This document shows positions 33,933 through 42,155 of a stretch of 64,000 nucleotides of DNA, in pieces. Every line of letters begins with the position of its first letter. The stretch's first letter is position 1. Location of the stretch: positions 1 to 64,000 of the forward strand of contig NZ_UEFQ01000030.1 of assembly GCF_900489465.1 (NCBI RefSeq), read 5' to 3'. The translations under genes and the position numbers were made by a program. The stretch comes from Aequorivita sp. CIP111184. Its GTDB lineage: Bacteria; Bacteroidota; Bacteroidia; Flavobacteriales; Flavobacteriaceae. The notes beneath the pieces are model-generated. The model did not search any database, was not told the origin of the DNA, and saw only the letters and a program-made list of their open reading frames with translations.

Positions 33933-35342
33933 ATGAAAAAAATACTAACCTCACAAAAGCCTAAACCATACAGCGGTAAATTTTTATTATTAATTCTTTT
34001 ATTTATTGGAAATACTACCATTGCTCAATGTTGGACGAAAATAGAAAAAGGAGCTTGGCATGCAGTCGCTATTCAAGAAGATGGAAAGCTGTTTAGTTGG
34101 GGTCTTAATGAAAAAGGTCAATTGGGAATTGGTAACCTTACTGATATGCTAGCACCCATTCAAGTAGGAACGGACAGCGACTGGAAGTTTGCAGCAGGGG
34201 GGCTTTATCACACAGTTGCTCTTAAAAACGATAATACACTTTGGGCTTGGGGTTCAAATGTTCAGGGACAATTAGGAGACGGAACAAACATAGATACTAC
34301 TGTGCCAATCAAAATAAATACTGATATAGACTGGCAAGCTGTAGGTGTAGGGAATTTTTTTACGGTTGCATTAAAAAATGATGGAACCTTGTGGAGCTGG
34401 GGCTTAAACGATCATGGACAATTGGGCGACAATACCATAAATGATAGAAATGCGCCTGAACAAATAGGATTGGATAATGATTGGGAAAGCTTTTCAGTAG
34501 GTTTATTTCATGTACTCGCAATAAAAACAGACGGTACCCTTTGGGCTTGGGGCTTAAACGGTTATGGACAATTTGGAGACGGTTCTACCACCAACCAGTT
34601 AACTCCAACACAAGTTGCTACAGGTAATGATTGGGAAAAAGTAAATGCTAGCTGGGACCATACGCTTGCACTTAAAAATGACGGTACACTATGGGCGTGG
34701 GGGCGCAATGATAAATCACAATTAGGAAATGGCACCTCTAGCCAAACCCTTACACTTTTGCCTATACAGATTGGTGCAGATACTGATTGGAAGAATATAA
34801 AAACCTATTATCACCACAATTTTGCACAAAAGATTGATAACACGTTGTGGACGTGGGGATATAATAATTTTGGACAATTAGGGAACGGAACCTTAGACAA
34901 TATTTTAGAACCTACTCTTTTTGATACCAATACTAACTGGGAAACCACAGCATTGGGTGCTTACAATACCTTTGTAATAAACGATGAAAATATTTTGTCT
35001 TCTTGTGGTAGAAATCAATTTGGAGAACTGGGTGATGGAACTACAATAGACCGACTGGAACCTGTTCAAATTGCGTGTCCTTTATTGGCAATTGAAGATT
35101 TTGGAATAAGAAATCAAGTACAAGTTTATCCAAATCCTGCAGAAGAAAGCATTCAGATTATTTCACCCCAAAAAGTAACTATTGAGAAAATCAGCATCAT
35201 TGATCTTTCTGGAAAGTTTGTTATAAAAGACCAACAAATTAGTAATGGAGAATTTAATACACAATTCTTAGATCCCGGAACGTATATTTTGCAAATAGTA
35301 GTTGACGGAGAAATCTATAATACGAAATTGATAAAAAAATAA
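33933..35342 (+). CDS. RCC1-repeat protein with T9SS sorting domain
   Basis: A 469-residue secreted protein. Signal peptide to about residue 31 (ends TTIAQC). Residues about 35-380 are seven RCC1-type repeats of about 50 residues with the recurring pattern L(W/S)(A/S)WG.N..GQ(L/F)G(D/N)G, which form a beta propeller. The last 75 residues are a T9SS sorting domain: VQVYPNPAEESIQI, ISIIDLSGKFV, and LDPGTYILQIV. It should be displayed at or released from the surface; the propeller probably binds a protein or glycan. Convergent with the BNR gene, 2 nt apart. Confidence 0.92.
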   Translation: MKKILTSQKPKPYSGKFLLLILLFIGNTTIAQCWTKIEKGAWHAVAIQEDGKLFSWGLNEKGQLGIGNLTDMLAPIQVGTDSDWKFAAGGLYHTVALKNDNTLWAWGSNVQGQLGDGTNIDTTVPIKINTDIDWQAVGVGNFFTVALKNDGTLWSWGLNDHGQLGDNTINDRNAPEQIGLDNDWESFSVGLFHVLAIKTDGTLWAWGLNGYGQFGDGSTTNQLTPTQVATGNDWEKVNASWDHTLALKNDGTLWAWGRNDKSQLGNGTSSQTLTLLPIQIGADTDWKNIKTYYHHNFAQKIDNTLWTWGYNNFGQLGNGTLDNILEPTLFDTNTNWETTALGAYNTFVINDENILSSCGRNQFGELGDGTTIDRLEPVQIACPLLAIEDFGIRNQVQVYPNPAEESIQIISPQKVTIEKISIIDLSGKFVIKDQQISNGEFNTQFLDPGTYILQIVVDGEIYNTKLIKK

Positions 35343-35344
35343 AC

Positions 35345-37033
35345 TTATTTCAATATAACTTTGAGCGTTGCGCTTTTTGTTTCAGATTTTAAGGTTATGA
35401 AATAGAGTCCCGATGCTAATTTCGTTCCAGTTTCTGAAGTTCCGTTCCATAATATTTTTTGTTTCCAGGACACAATTTCATCCAGCAATGTGTTAAGCTT
35501 TCTACCCCGAACATCAAATACCTCTATCAGTACCTTTTCAGAATTTATTAATGTAAACTCTAAGGATATCTTATCAGTAAAAGGATTGGGATAACTTATT
35601 AATTGAAAGTTATTAACCGCTATAGTTTCCACATTCAGTATACCTGAGGGTGATATGCGGGTATAATAAACATCTTGTCCACCATTAAGAGTATTAGCCC
35701 AAGCCAGATGGACATATTCGTCATCACTAACCATATCAAAATAGTCTCCCATTTTGTTTTGCTGCGGATAACCAACAGAAGGATCAAAAATTTCAGAAAT
35801 AGACTCGTTCTCAGACCAGGTTTCTCCTTCATCTTCAGAAAAAGAATAATAGAGCTCTGAATCAATTCCGTTGGTTGCATTGCGTGTATCCAGCCAAACT
35901 ACATCAATACGACCATTTGGTGCAACCGCCATAGTTCCAAACCATTGATAAGCTTCCGTTCCCGAATCTGTATTAATTCTAACAGGGGGCAGAAATGTAT
36001 TACCACCATCTGTGCTTTTTGCAAACATAACATCACCAGGATCATTATTTGAAAAACGAAATACCGAAGCAGCCACATAGACATTTCCTTGCCCTGATCC
36101 ATTAGAAACATCGACGTCTACCCAAGCTTGCCCCATTAATCCCTCTGGATTTACAGGTCTTCGAAATCTTAAATCTCCATCCAGATCTACCTGTGTAACC
36201 ATATCCCACATAACATTGCTGGACGGATCTTTAGCTGATGTGGATTTTACAAGAATAATTCCTAAATTTGAAGTTCCTGTTAAATATAGTGCCCCTTCAG
36301 CATCTACCGCCAGTGTTCCCCAAACAGGATCATCATCAATAAAAATACAATCCTCAAAAGTTTCACTGCCGTCTGTGGAACGCGTAAAGGCACCAATGCA
36401 ATTTGAAAAGTTTCCATTCCAGTAAGAATAATTATTTGCTTCCCCAATACCATCTGTGCGGTCTATACGCATCCATTGCTTGTCTCCTCCTCTAGCAGAC
36501 ACAGGCGACCCCCAATCATTACCTCCATCTGTTATTTTGTAAACTTCACAGGTAAAATCACCTGTCAGACTATTGTAATAAAAATTACCGTCTTTATCAA
36601 AATCAAGCACAGGGTCTGAACGGAATATTCCTGGGTCTAATACACCAGGAAAAGTCCAGCTTAATCCCCCATCTAAAGAATACCCATTACCCGCTTGTCT
36701 AAAATTGCTAGTTACGGAATCAAATTGACGCCAACCAATTACTATCCTATTTGGGTTTGTGGGGTCAACAGCAATAGAAGTTTCATTACCAGCATCGCCA
36801 ACTATATTATTTCCGTTTTCATCCACATTTACTTGACGGGTAAAATAATTAGGCCCTTGTATGTTATATGCCGAATTTCTTTCCATGGATGATGAGTTAA
36901 CTTGGATATACGGATCATCTAGAATTTCATGATATCTCTCTCTAAAATTTTGACCAAATATAGGTGGGCAGATTATTAAATTTATTAGAAAAATATAGCA
37001 AATACATTTTTGCTTGAGAGTATTTTTTTGCAT
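35345..37033 (-). CDS. BNR/sialidase-like propeller protein with T9SS sorting domain
   Basis: A 562-residue secreted protein: signal peptide (hydrophobic stretch to about residue 27, ending IFGQ), then a six-bladed-propeller-like region with Asp boxes (SLDGGLSW, STDGGNTF, SEDEGETW) of the BNR/sialidase type, and a C-terminal sorting domain with SYPNPFTDKISLEF, VFDVRGRKLNTLL and ASGLYFITLKS. The WNGTSETGTKLASG part resembles a FlgD-like fold variant. A hydrolytic sialidase site is not visible, so it is better viewed as a propeller adhesin or unknown enzyme. Both this and the convergent RCC1 gene encode T9SS cargo. Confidence 0.9.
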   Translation of the reverse strand: MQKNTLKQKCICYIFLINLIICPPIFGQNFRERYHEILDDPYIQVNSSSMERNSAYNIQGPNYFTRQVNVDENGNNIVGDAGNETSIAVDPTNPNRIVIGWRQFDSVTSNFRQAGNGYSLDGGLSWTFPGVLDPGIFRSDPVLDFDKDGNFYYNSLTGDFTCEVYKITDGGNDWGSPVSARGGDKQWMRIDRTDGIGEANNYSYWNGNFSNCIGAFTRSTDGSETFEDCIFIDDDPVWGTLAVDAEGALYLTGTSNLGIILVKSTSAKDPSSNVMWDMVTQVDLDGDLRFRRPVNPEGLMGQAWVDVDVSNGSGQGNVYVAASVFRFSNNDPGDVMFAKSTDGGNTFLPPVRINTDSGTEAYQWFGTMAVAPNGRIDVVWLDTRNATNGIDSELYYSFSEDEGETWSENESISEIFDPSVGYPQQNKMGDYFDMVSDDEYVHLAWANTLNGGQDVYYTRISPSGILNVETIAVNNFQLISYPNPFTDKISLEFTLINSEKVLIEVFDVRGRKLNTLLDEIVSWKQKILWNGTSETGTKLASGLYFITLKSETKSATLKVILK

Positions 37034-37252
37034 TTCTGAAGTGCTTATTAAAAATGTTTCTTAAATTTACAATAAATTGATTAGAAATAAGATACAAGCA
37101 AATACTTAAATTAAAGTAGGTTTCTAAAGAAAAAAAATTGGGAATACTTTTTAAAACTTCATCCTTTAGTATTAAATAAATATTAAAGTCACTTTAGAAT
37201 TATTCAAGAGGCGACGAAAACCGTACCTTCACATAAACTAAAAAAAAACAAC

Positions 37253-37507
37253 ATGAACAATAAAGGAAAAGGATTATTAGCTCTGCTAGGTATAGCAGGT
37301 GGCGCATTTGCATTTTGGAAATATAAAAATATGTCGCCAGAAGAAAAACAAAATTTAAAAGATAAAGCAAACGAAACTGGCCGAAAGTTAAAAGAAAAAG
37401 CCGGAGAAGTTGAAGGTACAATTTCAGACAAATATGATCAGCTTAAAAATGCTGCAAAAAGAGAAGCAACAGATCTTAAAAATCAAGCAAGCGATCTAAC
37501 AAAATAG
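37253..37507 (+). CDS. YtxH/CsbD-like small stress protein
   Basis: An 84-residue protein: an N-terminal glycine-rich hydrophobic segment (LLALLGIAGGAFAFWKY) and then a Lys/Glu/Ala-rich helical tail with KDKANETGRKLKEKAGEVEG and a later KNAAKREATDLKNQ, similar to YtxH and CsbD stress proteins. It is probably anchored to the membrane with the helix in the cytoplasm or periplasm. Followed by a strong terminator. Function unknown; general stress protection is an inference from the family. Confidence 0.75.
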   Translation: MNNKGKGLLALLGIAGGAFAFWKYKNMSPEEKQNLKDKANETGRKLKEKAGEVEGTISDKYDQLKNAAKREATDLKNQASDLTK

Positions 37508-37525
37508 ATATTGATTTGGTTAAAA

Positions 37526-37554
37526 AAAAATCCCGCAATTGCGGGATTTTTTTT
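37526..37554. terminator. Terminator between the YtxH-like and csp genes
   Basis: TCCCGCAA (37531-37538) pairs with TTGCGGGA (37539-37546) flanked by A and T runs on both sides, so it can serve both convergent genes. Confidence 0.9.
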
Positions 37555-37569
37555 ATATAAAAACGATGT

Positions 37570-38016
37570 CTAGATTTTTGTAACCTTCACGGCATTCATT
37601 CCGCGCTGGCCTTTTTCAAGTTCAAAAGAAACGTTGTCGTTTTCTGCAATTTCGTCAATGATTCCACTAACGTGGGTAAAATATTTTTCGCTGTTCTCAT
37701 TATCTACGATAAAGCCAAAACCTTTCGAAGAATCATAAAACGAAACCTTTCCTTTTCTAACAGGATCAAAAGCTTCACGATCACCCTCTTCTTGTTTAGG
37801 TATTCCTAATACAATATCTTCCGCGTCAACTTCTACTTTCATAGAAGGATCTGGCGGAGTGTCAACTAAATTTCCATTATAGTCTACATAAACAAAATCA
37901 ATACCCGGTGTTTTTTCAGATTTTCGGGCTTCCTTTTTCTTTTGTTTTTCTTCACGCTTTTTAATCTTAGCTTTCTCTTTTTCTTTCTTACTGTATGTCT
38001 GTTGCGACTTTGCCAT
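37570..38016 (-). CDS. Cold-shock domain protein with Lys-rich N-terminus
   Basis: A 148-residue protein. The first 45 residues are Lys/Glu-rich, followed by an acidic linker, and residues about 85-148 form a cold-shock domain: GKVSFYDSSKGFGFIVDNEN and EKYFTHVSGI, with RNP1 KGFGFI intact and the RNP2 start altered to KYFTHV. This two-part layout is common in Bacteroidota. It should bind RNA. The 5' leader of about 118 nt has an intrinsic-terminator-like hairpin just before the ATG, see separate entry. Confidence 0.9.
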   Translation of the reverse strand: MAKSQQTYSKKEKEKAKIKKREEKQKKKEARKSEKTPGIDFVYVDYNGNLVDTPPDPSMKVEVDAEDIVLGIPKQEEGDREAFDPVRKGKVSFYDSSKGFGFIVDNENSEKYFTHVSGIIDEIAENDNVSFELEKGQRGMNAVKVTKI

Positions 38017-38037
38017 TTGTTTTTTTTTGAATAAAAA

Positions 38038-38064
38038 AAGCCATCCACGGTAGGCGGATGACTT
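38038..38064 (-). promoter_or_regulatory. Hairpin plus T run in the csp leader
   Basis: On the minus strand AAGTCATCC (38064-38056) pairs with GGATGGCTT (38046-38038), one mismatch, loop 9 nt, followed by seven T residues and then the ATG 22 nt later. It looks like a terminator that must be overcome to reach the cold-shock gene. Confidence 0.55.
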
Positions 38065-38140
38065 TTGAATTAGTTATATGTTACTTGTAGTTTTATTGGT
38101 GTACCTAGGTGGATTTTAATTGTAATTCATCCGAGTTGGT

Positions 38141-38148
38141 CAAAGGTA
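38141..38148 (-). promoter_or_regulatory. Promoter -7 box of the Lys-rich csp gene
   Basis: TACCTTTG on the minus strand, exact TAnnTTTG match. It gives a leader of about 118 nt to the ATG at 38016. The rest of the 389-nt gap (38149-38405) is AT-rich and shows no gene. Confidence 0.5.
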
Positions 38149-38405
38149 CAGAAAATTAAATACTTAAAATCATAAAAATGGTTAAAGTAAAGGAATAATA
38201 ACATTTTATATCACTTTTGCCAGCTAAAATAAAATTTTAAGCCTTTGAAGTTTAATAGTTATTGCAATTTTATCATATTTCAGAAGTGATCATATTATTA
38301 CTATAATTGATAAATTATAAAATAAATAGAAATTCAAAAAGGATAATTATTCTAATAAAACCTTCCTAGAAAAACTTTCAAGCACTACTAAAATTGAAAA
38401 AGTAT

Positions 38406-38960
38406 TTAATCTTGCTTAATAAATTTTAAGGCTGCGGAATTCATGCAATACCTTAAACCTGTTGGTTCAGGTCCATCATTAAAAACGTGACCTAAGTGTA
38501 ATCCAGTGGATTTTTCAACAATTTCATCTCTGGTCATTCCTAGACTGTTATCTTTTACCCAAATAACCGCATCATCATTAATAGGTTTTGAAAACGAAGG
38601 CCATCCTGTTCCAGATTCAAATTTATCATCACTACTAAACAATGGTTCGCCAGTTGCAGCACTCACATAAATACCTTTTTCGTGATTATCATTGTATGCA
38701 TTGTTGAAAGGAGTTTCAGTTCCTTTTTTTACCATTACCTCATATTGATTAGGTGTAAGTTCTTTTTTCCATTCGGCATCTGACTTTGCTTTTGGAAATT
38801 CCGTATTCATAGCCATTTCCTTTGATGAATCCATTAATTCCTCTGTATTGTTCATTACTTTATCAGCATCTTTTTTTTCTTTATTTTGACAGGAAACCTG
38901 TGAAAGCCCTACCAATAATCCAAAAGATACCGTAATCGTTTTTAATAAATAGCTCTTCAT
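38406..38960 (-). CDS. msrB: Peptide-methionine (R)-S-oxide reductase, exported
   Basis: A 184-residue MsrB. The N-terminus has a signal with Cys at the end of LSQVSC, so it may be a lipoprotein, though position -3 is Gln. The catalytic domain (about 55-184) has [26 protein letters not shown] and the catalytic Cys in [10 protein letters not shown]. The CxxC zinc pair is absent ([11 protein letters not shown]). It reduces methionine-R-sulfoxide in proteins, most likely in the periplasm, so extracytoplasmic repair is expected. It stands alone. Confidence 0.93.
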   Translation of the reverse strand: MKSYLLKTITVSFGLLVGLSQVSCQNKEKKDADKVMNNTEELMDSSKEMAMNTEFPKAKSDAEWKKELTPNQYEVMVKKGTETPFNNAYNDNHEKGIYVSAATGEPLFSSDDKFESGTGWPSFSKPINDDAVIWVKDNSLGMTRDEIVEKSTGLHLGHVFNDGPEPTGLRYCMNSAALKFIKQD

Positions 38961-39149
38961 AATTTTTTTGGTTTATTTTAAAATAATATATTTTTAATAC
39001 ATAATATATACGCACAATATGTCGGTATGGTTTCTATATACTTTCTTAAAAGCTTCACAAAGTTGCCACGTATTTTATTAATAAAAACAGAGCATATTTA
39101 ATTCTACTGTTCGGTATTTTTAAAAATTTGGCATTTCAAATAAATATTT

Positions 39150-39179
39150 TTTGAATTCCCCTTGAAATTTATATCTTCG
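39150..39179 (+). promoter_or_regulatory. Promoter with TTTG and near-consensus -7 box
   Basis: TTTG (39150-39153), an 18-nt spacer, then TATCTTCG (39172-39179), a one-mismatch TAnnTTTG box, 22 nt before the ATG at 39202. Among the clearest two-element promoters in the window. Confidence 0.55.
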
Positions 39180-39201
39180 GAAACCATAAAAACATTTCTC
39201 A

Positions 39202-39813
39202 ATGCTCAAAAGATTACTCTTCGCACTTGTTATTTTAACTAGCTGCACTCCCCTATTTTCACAAGAAAGACAAATAGAAATTGTTGAAGAAACAAAAGCA
39301 AATCGTTTATTTCTTTATGCTTTGAATAAAAATGAACAAGATTTGGATGTTATGATAACCGTAGAGGGAACTAACTTCCGTCAAAGTAAGAGTAAGCCAC
39401 GATTGATACGCGTTCCTGCAGCTTCTAAAGTATTGCTTACTAATTTGTTTGTGGATAGAGGAAAAAAAGCAAACTATACGTATAATTTGGAAGTTAATGA
39501 TAGCCTTTCGCGCCGAGCTTTACCACGAGAATCTGAACCTATAAAAATAGAGCCTAAAAAGAAAGTGATTGTATATATACCAGAAAATTGTGTTACTTGC
39601 GACAGCCTTATTTCAAATCTTGACAAAAGCAGCTATTTATATTCCTCCTATCGCTTTTCTGAAAAACCTGAATTGAAAAGCCAACTTGCTCCAGCATTTG
39701 TAAATTCTACAGTAAAAATAGATTCGTTAACTACACCAATCATTAGCTTGGGCGGTGTTCTTCATGTAAAAATTGAAGATTACGATCAATTACTAGAAGA
39801 ACTTAACAAATAA
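39202..39813 (+). CDS. Exported protein with CxxC motif, unknown function
   Basis: A 203-residue exported protein with a signal peptide ending near TPLFSQER; the internal Cys15 in TSCTP makes a lipoprotein conceivable. Residues about 27-115 look like an Ig-like beta domain (segments RLFLYALNKNEQDLDVMITV and VLLTNLFVDRG). Residues about 122-203 begin with a strand and PENCVTCDSL, placing a CxxC at the start of a helix as in thioredoxin/glutaredoxin folds, followed by PIISLGGVLHV with a possible cis-Pro. It may be a periplasmic redox protein. Convergent with tamL. Confidence 0.6.
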   Translation: MLKRLLFALVILTSCTPLFSQERQIEIVEETKANRLFLYALNKNEQDLDVMITVEGTNFRQSKSKPRLIRVPAASKVLLTNLFVDRGKKANYTYNLEVNDSLSRRALPRESEPIKIEPKKKVIVYIPENCVTCDSLISNLDKSSYLYSSYRFSEKPELKSQLAPAFVNSTVKIDSLTTPIISLGGVLHVKIEDYDQLLEELNK

Positions 39814-39828
39814 AAAACCTATTCTTCG

Positions 39829-42093
39829 TTAAAAAGGATAGCCAATTCCAAAATTAAAGACGGTTTCGTTTATGTCAAAATTGAAATTTTGCGAATCTGC
39901 AGGATCATGGAAAGGCGCCGCAAAGTCAAACCGAATAACAAATCCTTGAACGTCCACACGTAGTCCTACCCCTGCTCCCATTCCTAATTCATTAATAAAA
40001 TTGGAAGTAAATTTGTCTTTACCATCATAAGATGGATTTGCCTTTGAATTCCAAATATTCCCAGCATCTGCAAAAACAGCTCCTTTAAAAAAGGAAATAA
40101 TTGGAAAGCGGTATTCAATATTCGCCTCTAAACGTATGTTTCCGGTTTGGTCAAAATAGTTACTATCGGGATTGTTCTCATCATTGTAAGTTCCAGGCCC
40201 CAGTGAACGAATCCTAAAAGCTCGCACACTATAAGGTCCGCCAGAAAAATATTGTTTCACATACGGCATTACTTCTGAATTGCCATAGGGAACCCCATAA
40301 CCACCAAAAAGTCTTGTGGCAATAACTTGTTCTTTTCCAAAATTAAAATGATATCTTAAATCTATATCTGCTTTGGCATATTGTGCATATTCGAGGCCTA
40401 AAAACTCTTTTGTACCAGTACCATTATCTTTCCCAAAAATGCTCACGCTATTCCCTGCAATATCCAGTGTGGTGTTCACAAAAAACTGATTTGTTTTTGT
40501 GGCATCAACCATCCCATTGTAGGTAAAGGAATAGTTGAGCCCGGAAATAAACTGTTGCTCAAAACTGCGTTTCAAAAATGAATTAGCTTCCAAAATGGCA
40601 TCAAACTCGGGAGTTGTATTTGAGAGGTTTGTATAGTTTATAGAAATTGGTATTATTTCGTGGGTAACATAACGATTGGCCTGCCACAAATATCCAAAAT
40701 GTGCCGTTCCGGAAAGCAGTGCATAAAGTTTCGTTCTACTTAAATAATCGATACTTACACTAGTTTTTGTTTTCGGAATAGCATACTCAAAAAAGTTATT
40801 GTTTATTTTTAATGGAAAAATTACACGAGGAAAAATAAGTTCCGATTTTAAACCCAGATCGATACTTGTTTTACCACTATTACCGCTACCTCCGGCCTGA
40901 ACTTCATATCCAACATTTGCAGTGGTATTTATTGTTTCACCCCCATTAAATAAATTTCGGTTGCTTAAAGTGAAGGCCAATCCCGGCCCAGCAAAATTAT
41001 TAGACTTGGATACTGCATGCAATTCCGCTCGTATGGCTCGCTTATTTAACGGTGAAAGAAAAATATTGGCTTCTAATATTCCCAAGCTATCAGAAAGTAA
41101 TGAATCTTGCTCTTTGTACTGAATATTTACAAATTTATAGGCACCAATAGAGGAAAGCCTTCTAGCGGTATTCTTTGAATTTTCAGGGCTGTAATACTGT
41201 CCTTCTTCTAAGGTGATAAACGGGTCAAGATATTTCGGTTTGAAAAAGTCTTCGCTATTTATATAATTCTTTTGGTTAAAACGTACGGTATCATTTTCTG
41301 TAGAATCCTGCACATCATAATTGGCATAAACATTTATTTTTGAAATTTTGTAGGGAACAATTGATTTTTTAGGAACTTCATCTTTCAATCGAAGAAAAAG
41401 ATCAAATTGTTTTTTATCGTATTGATTGGTGTCGGCCTCAAAAATTAAAAAACTTGGGTTGAAGTTGTAATAGCCATTATTCTTTAAATCGCTATCAATT
41501 CGTTCGCGCTCCATTTTCATATTTGAAAGATCAAAACGCATTCCTTTGGAAAGCTTTGTTTGGGAAACACTTTTTTGTATTTCAGAATAAATAGGTTGTG
41601 GTAGGGTATCTAATTGATATTGTGCAATTGTATACGGTGATGGTGCAGTAACAACATATTTTGCAGAAGCTTTCTTTTCCTTTTCATCAAATTCTGAGGT
41701 TGCATCACTGTAAAAAAAACCTCTGTTTTCCATTCTATTTACTAATATTTCCTCAACTTCATAAGGCTTTACATCACTTTTGTAAACTGGCTCCTCTCCC
41801 AATTTTTTATATAGAAACCGATTTATAAAACCTGGATTTTCTTGTTGCATTTTATAATAATAATGAAGACCTAAGCGCATTCCCAAAAATTTCTTATTAG
41901 GTTTTGGCCGCAAAGCTTCTTCTAGGACCGATTTCAATTGATCTACATTCTGAATAACGGAATCAGATTTTATTTCTACCGTTGCTCCAGTGTATAATTT
42001 TTCTCCTTCTGAAATGTATTTATCTATTGCACAGGACTGCAACAACATAAAAATTGTTGAACAAATAATACCGATTTTATATGTAAATTTCAC
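39829..42093 (-). CDS. tamL: TamL-type lipidated Omp85 (BamA/TamA family)
   Basis: A 754-residue outer-membrane protein started by GTG. The signal peptide ends in a lipobox LLQSC with Cys21, which is what separates Bacteroidota TamL from proteobacterial TamA. POTRA-like domains fill about residues 30-330 and a 16-strand barrel about 340-754, with typical Omp85 patterns GGPYSVRAFRIRSLGPG (L6 loop, including the VRGF/Y-like motif written VRAF) and a C-terminal strand ending NFGIGYPF. It follows tamB by 62 nt in the same operon. The pair forms the TAM complex that spans the periplasm and inserts or moves material to the outer membrane. Confidence 0.92.
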   Translation of the reverse strand: MKFTYKIGIICSTIFMLLQSCAIDKYISEGEKLYTGATVEIKSDSVIQNVDQLKSVLEEALRPKPNKKFLGMRLGLHYYYKMQQENPGFINRFLYKKLGEEPVYKSDVKPYEVEEILVNRMENRGFFYSDATSEFDEKEKKASAKYVVTAPSPYTIAQYQLDTLPQPIYSEIQKSVSQTKLSKGMRFDLSNMKMERERIDSDLKNNGYYNFNPSFLIFEADTNQYDKKQFDLFLRLKDEVPKKSIVPYKISKINVYANYDVQDSTENDTVRFNQKNYINSEDFFKPKYLDPFITLEEGQYYSPENSKNTARRLSSIGAYKFVNIQYKEQDSLLSDSLGILEANIFLSPLNKRAIRAELHAVSKSNNFAGPGLAFTLSNRNLFNGGETINTTANVGYEVQAGGSGNSGKTSIDLGLKSELIFPRVIFPLKINNNFFEYAIPKTKTSVSIDYLSRTKLYALLSGTAHFGYLWQANRYVTHEIIPISINYTNLSNTTPEFDAILEANSFLKRSFEQQFISGLNYSFTYNGMVDATKTNQFFVNTTLDIAGNSVSIFGKDNGTGTKEFLGLEYAQYAKADIDLRYHFNFGKEQVIATRLFGGYGVPYGNSEVMPYVKQYFSGGPYSVRAFRIRSLGPGTYNDENNPDSNYFDQTGNIRLEANIEYRFPIISFFKGAVFADAGNIWNSKANPSYDGKDKFTSNFINELGMGAGVGLRVDVQGFVIRFDFAAPFHDPADSQNFNFDINETVFNFGIGYPF

Positions 42094-42155
42094 TCTAATT
42101 TTTCTTTATATATTACCTGCAACTATCACTTTTTTAGGCTAAATGACTACTTCTG

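Noticed and set aside
38116-38130. Four-codon ORF MNYN in the csp leader
   Set aside because: Too short to separate from chance.
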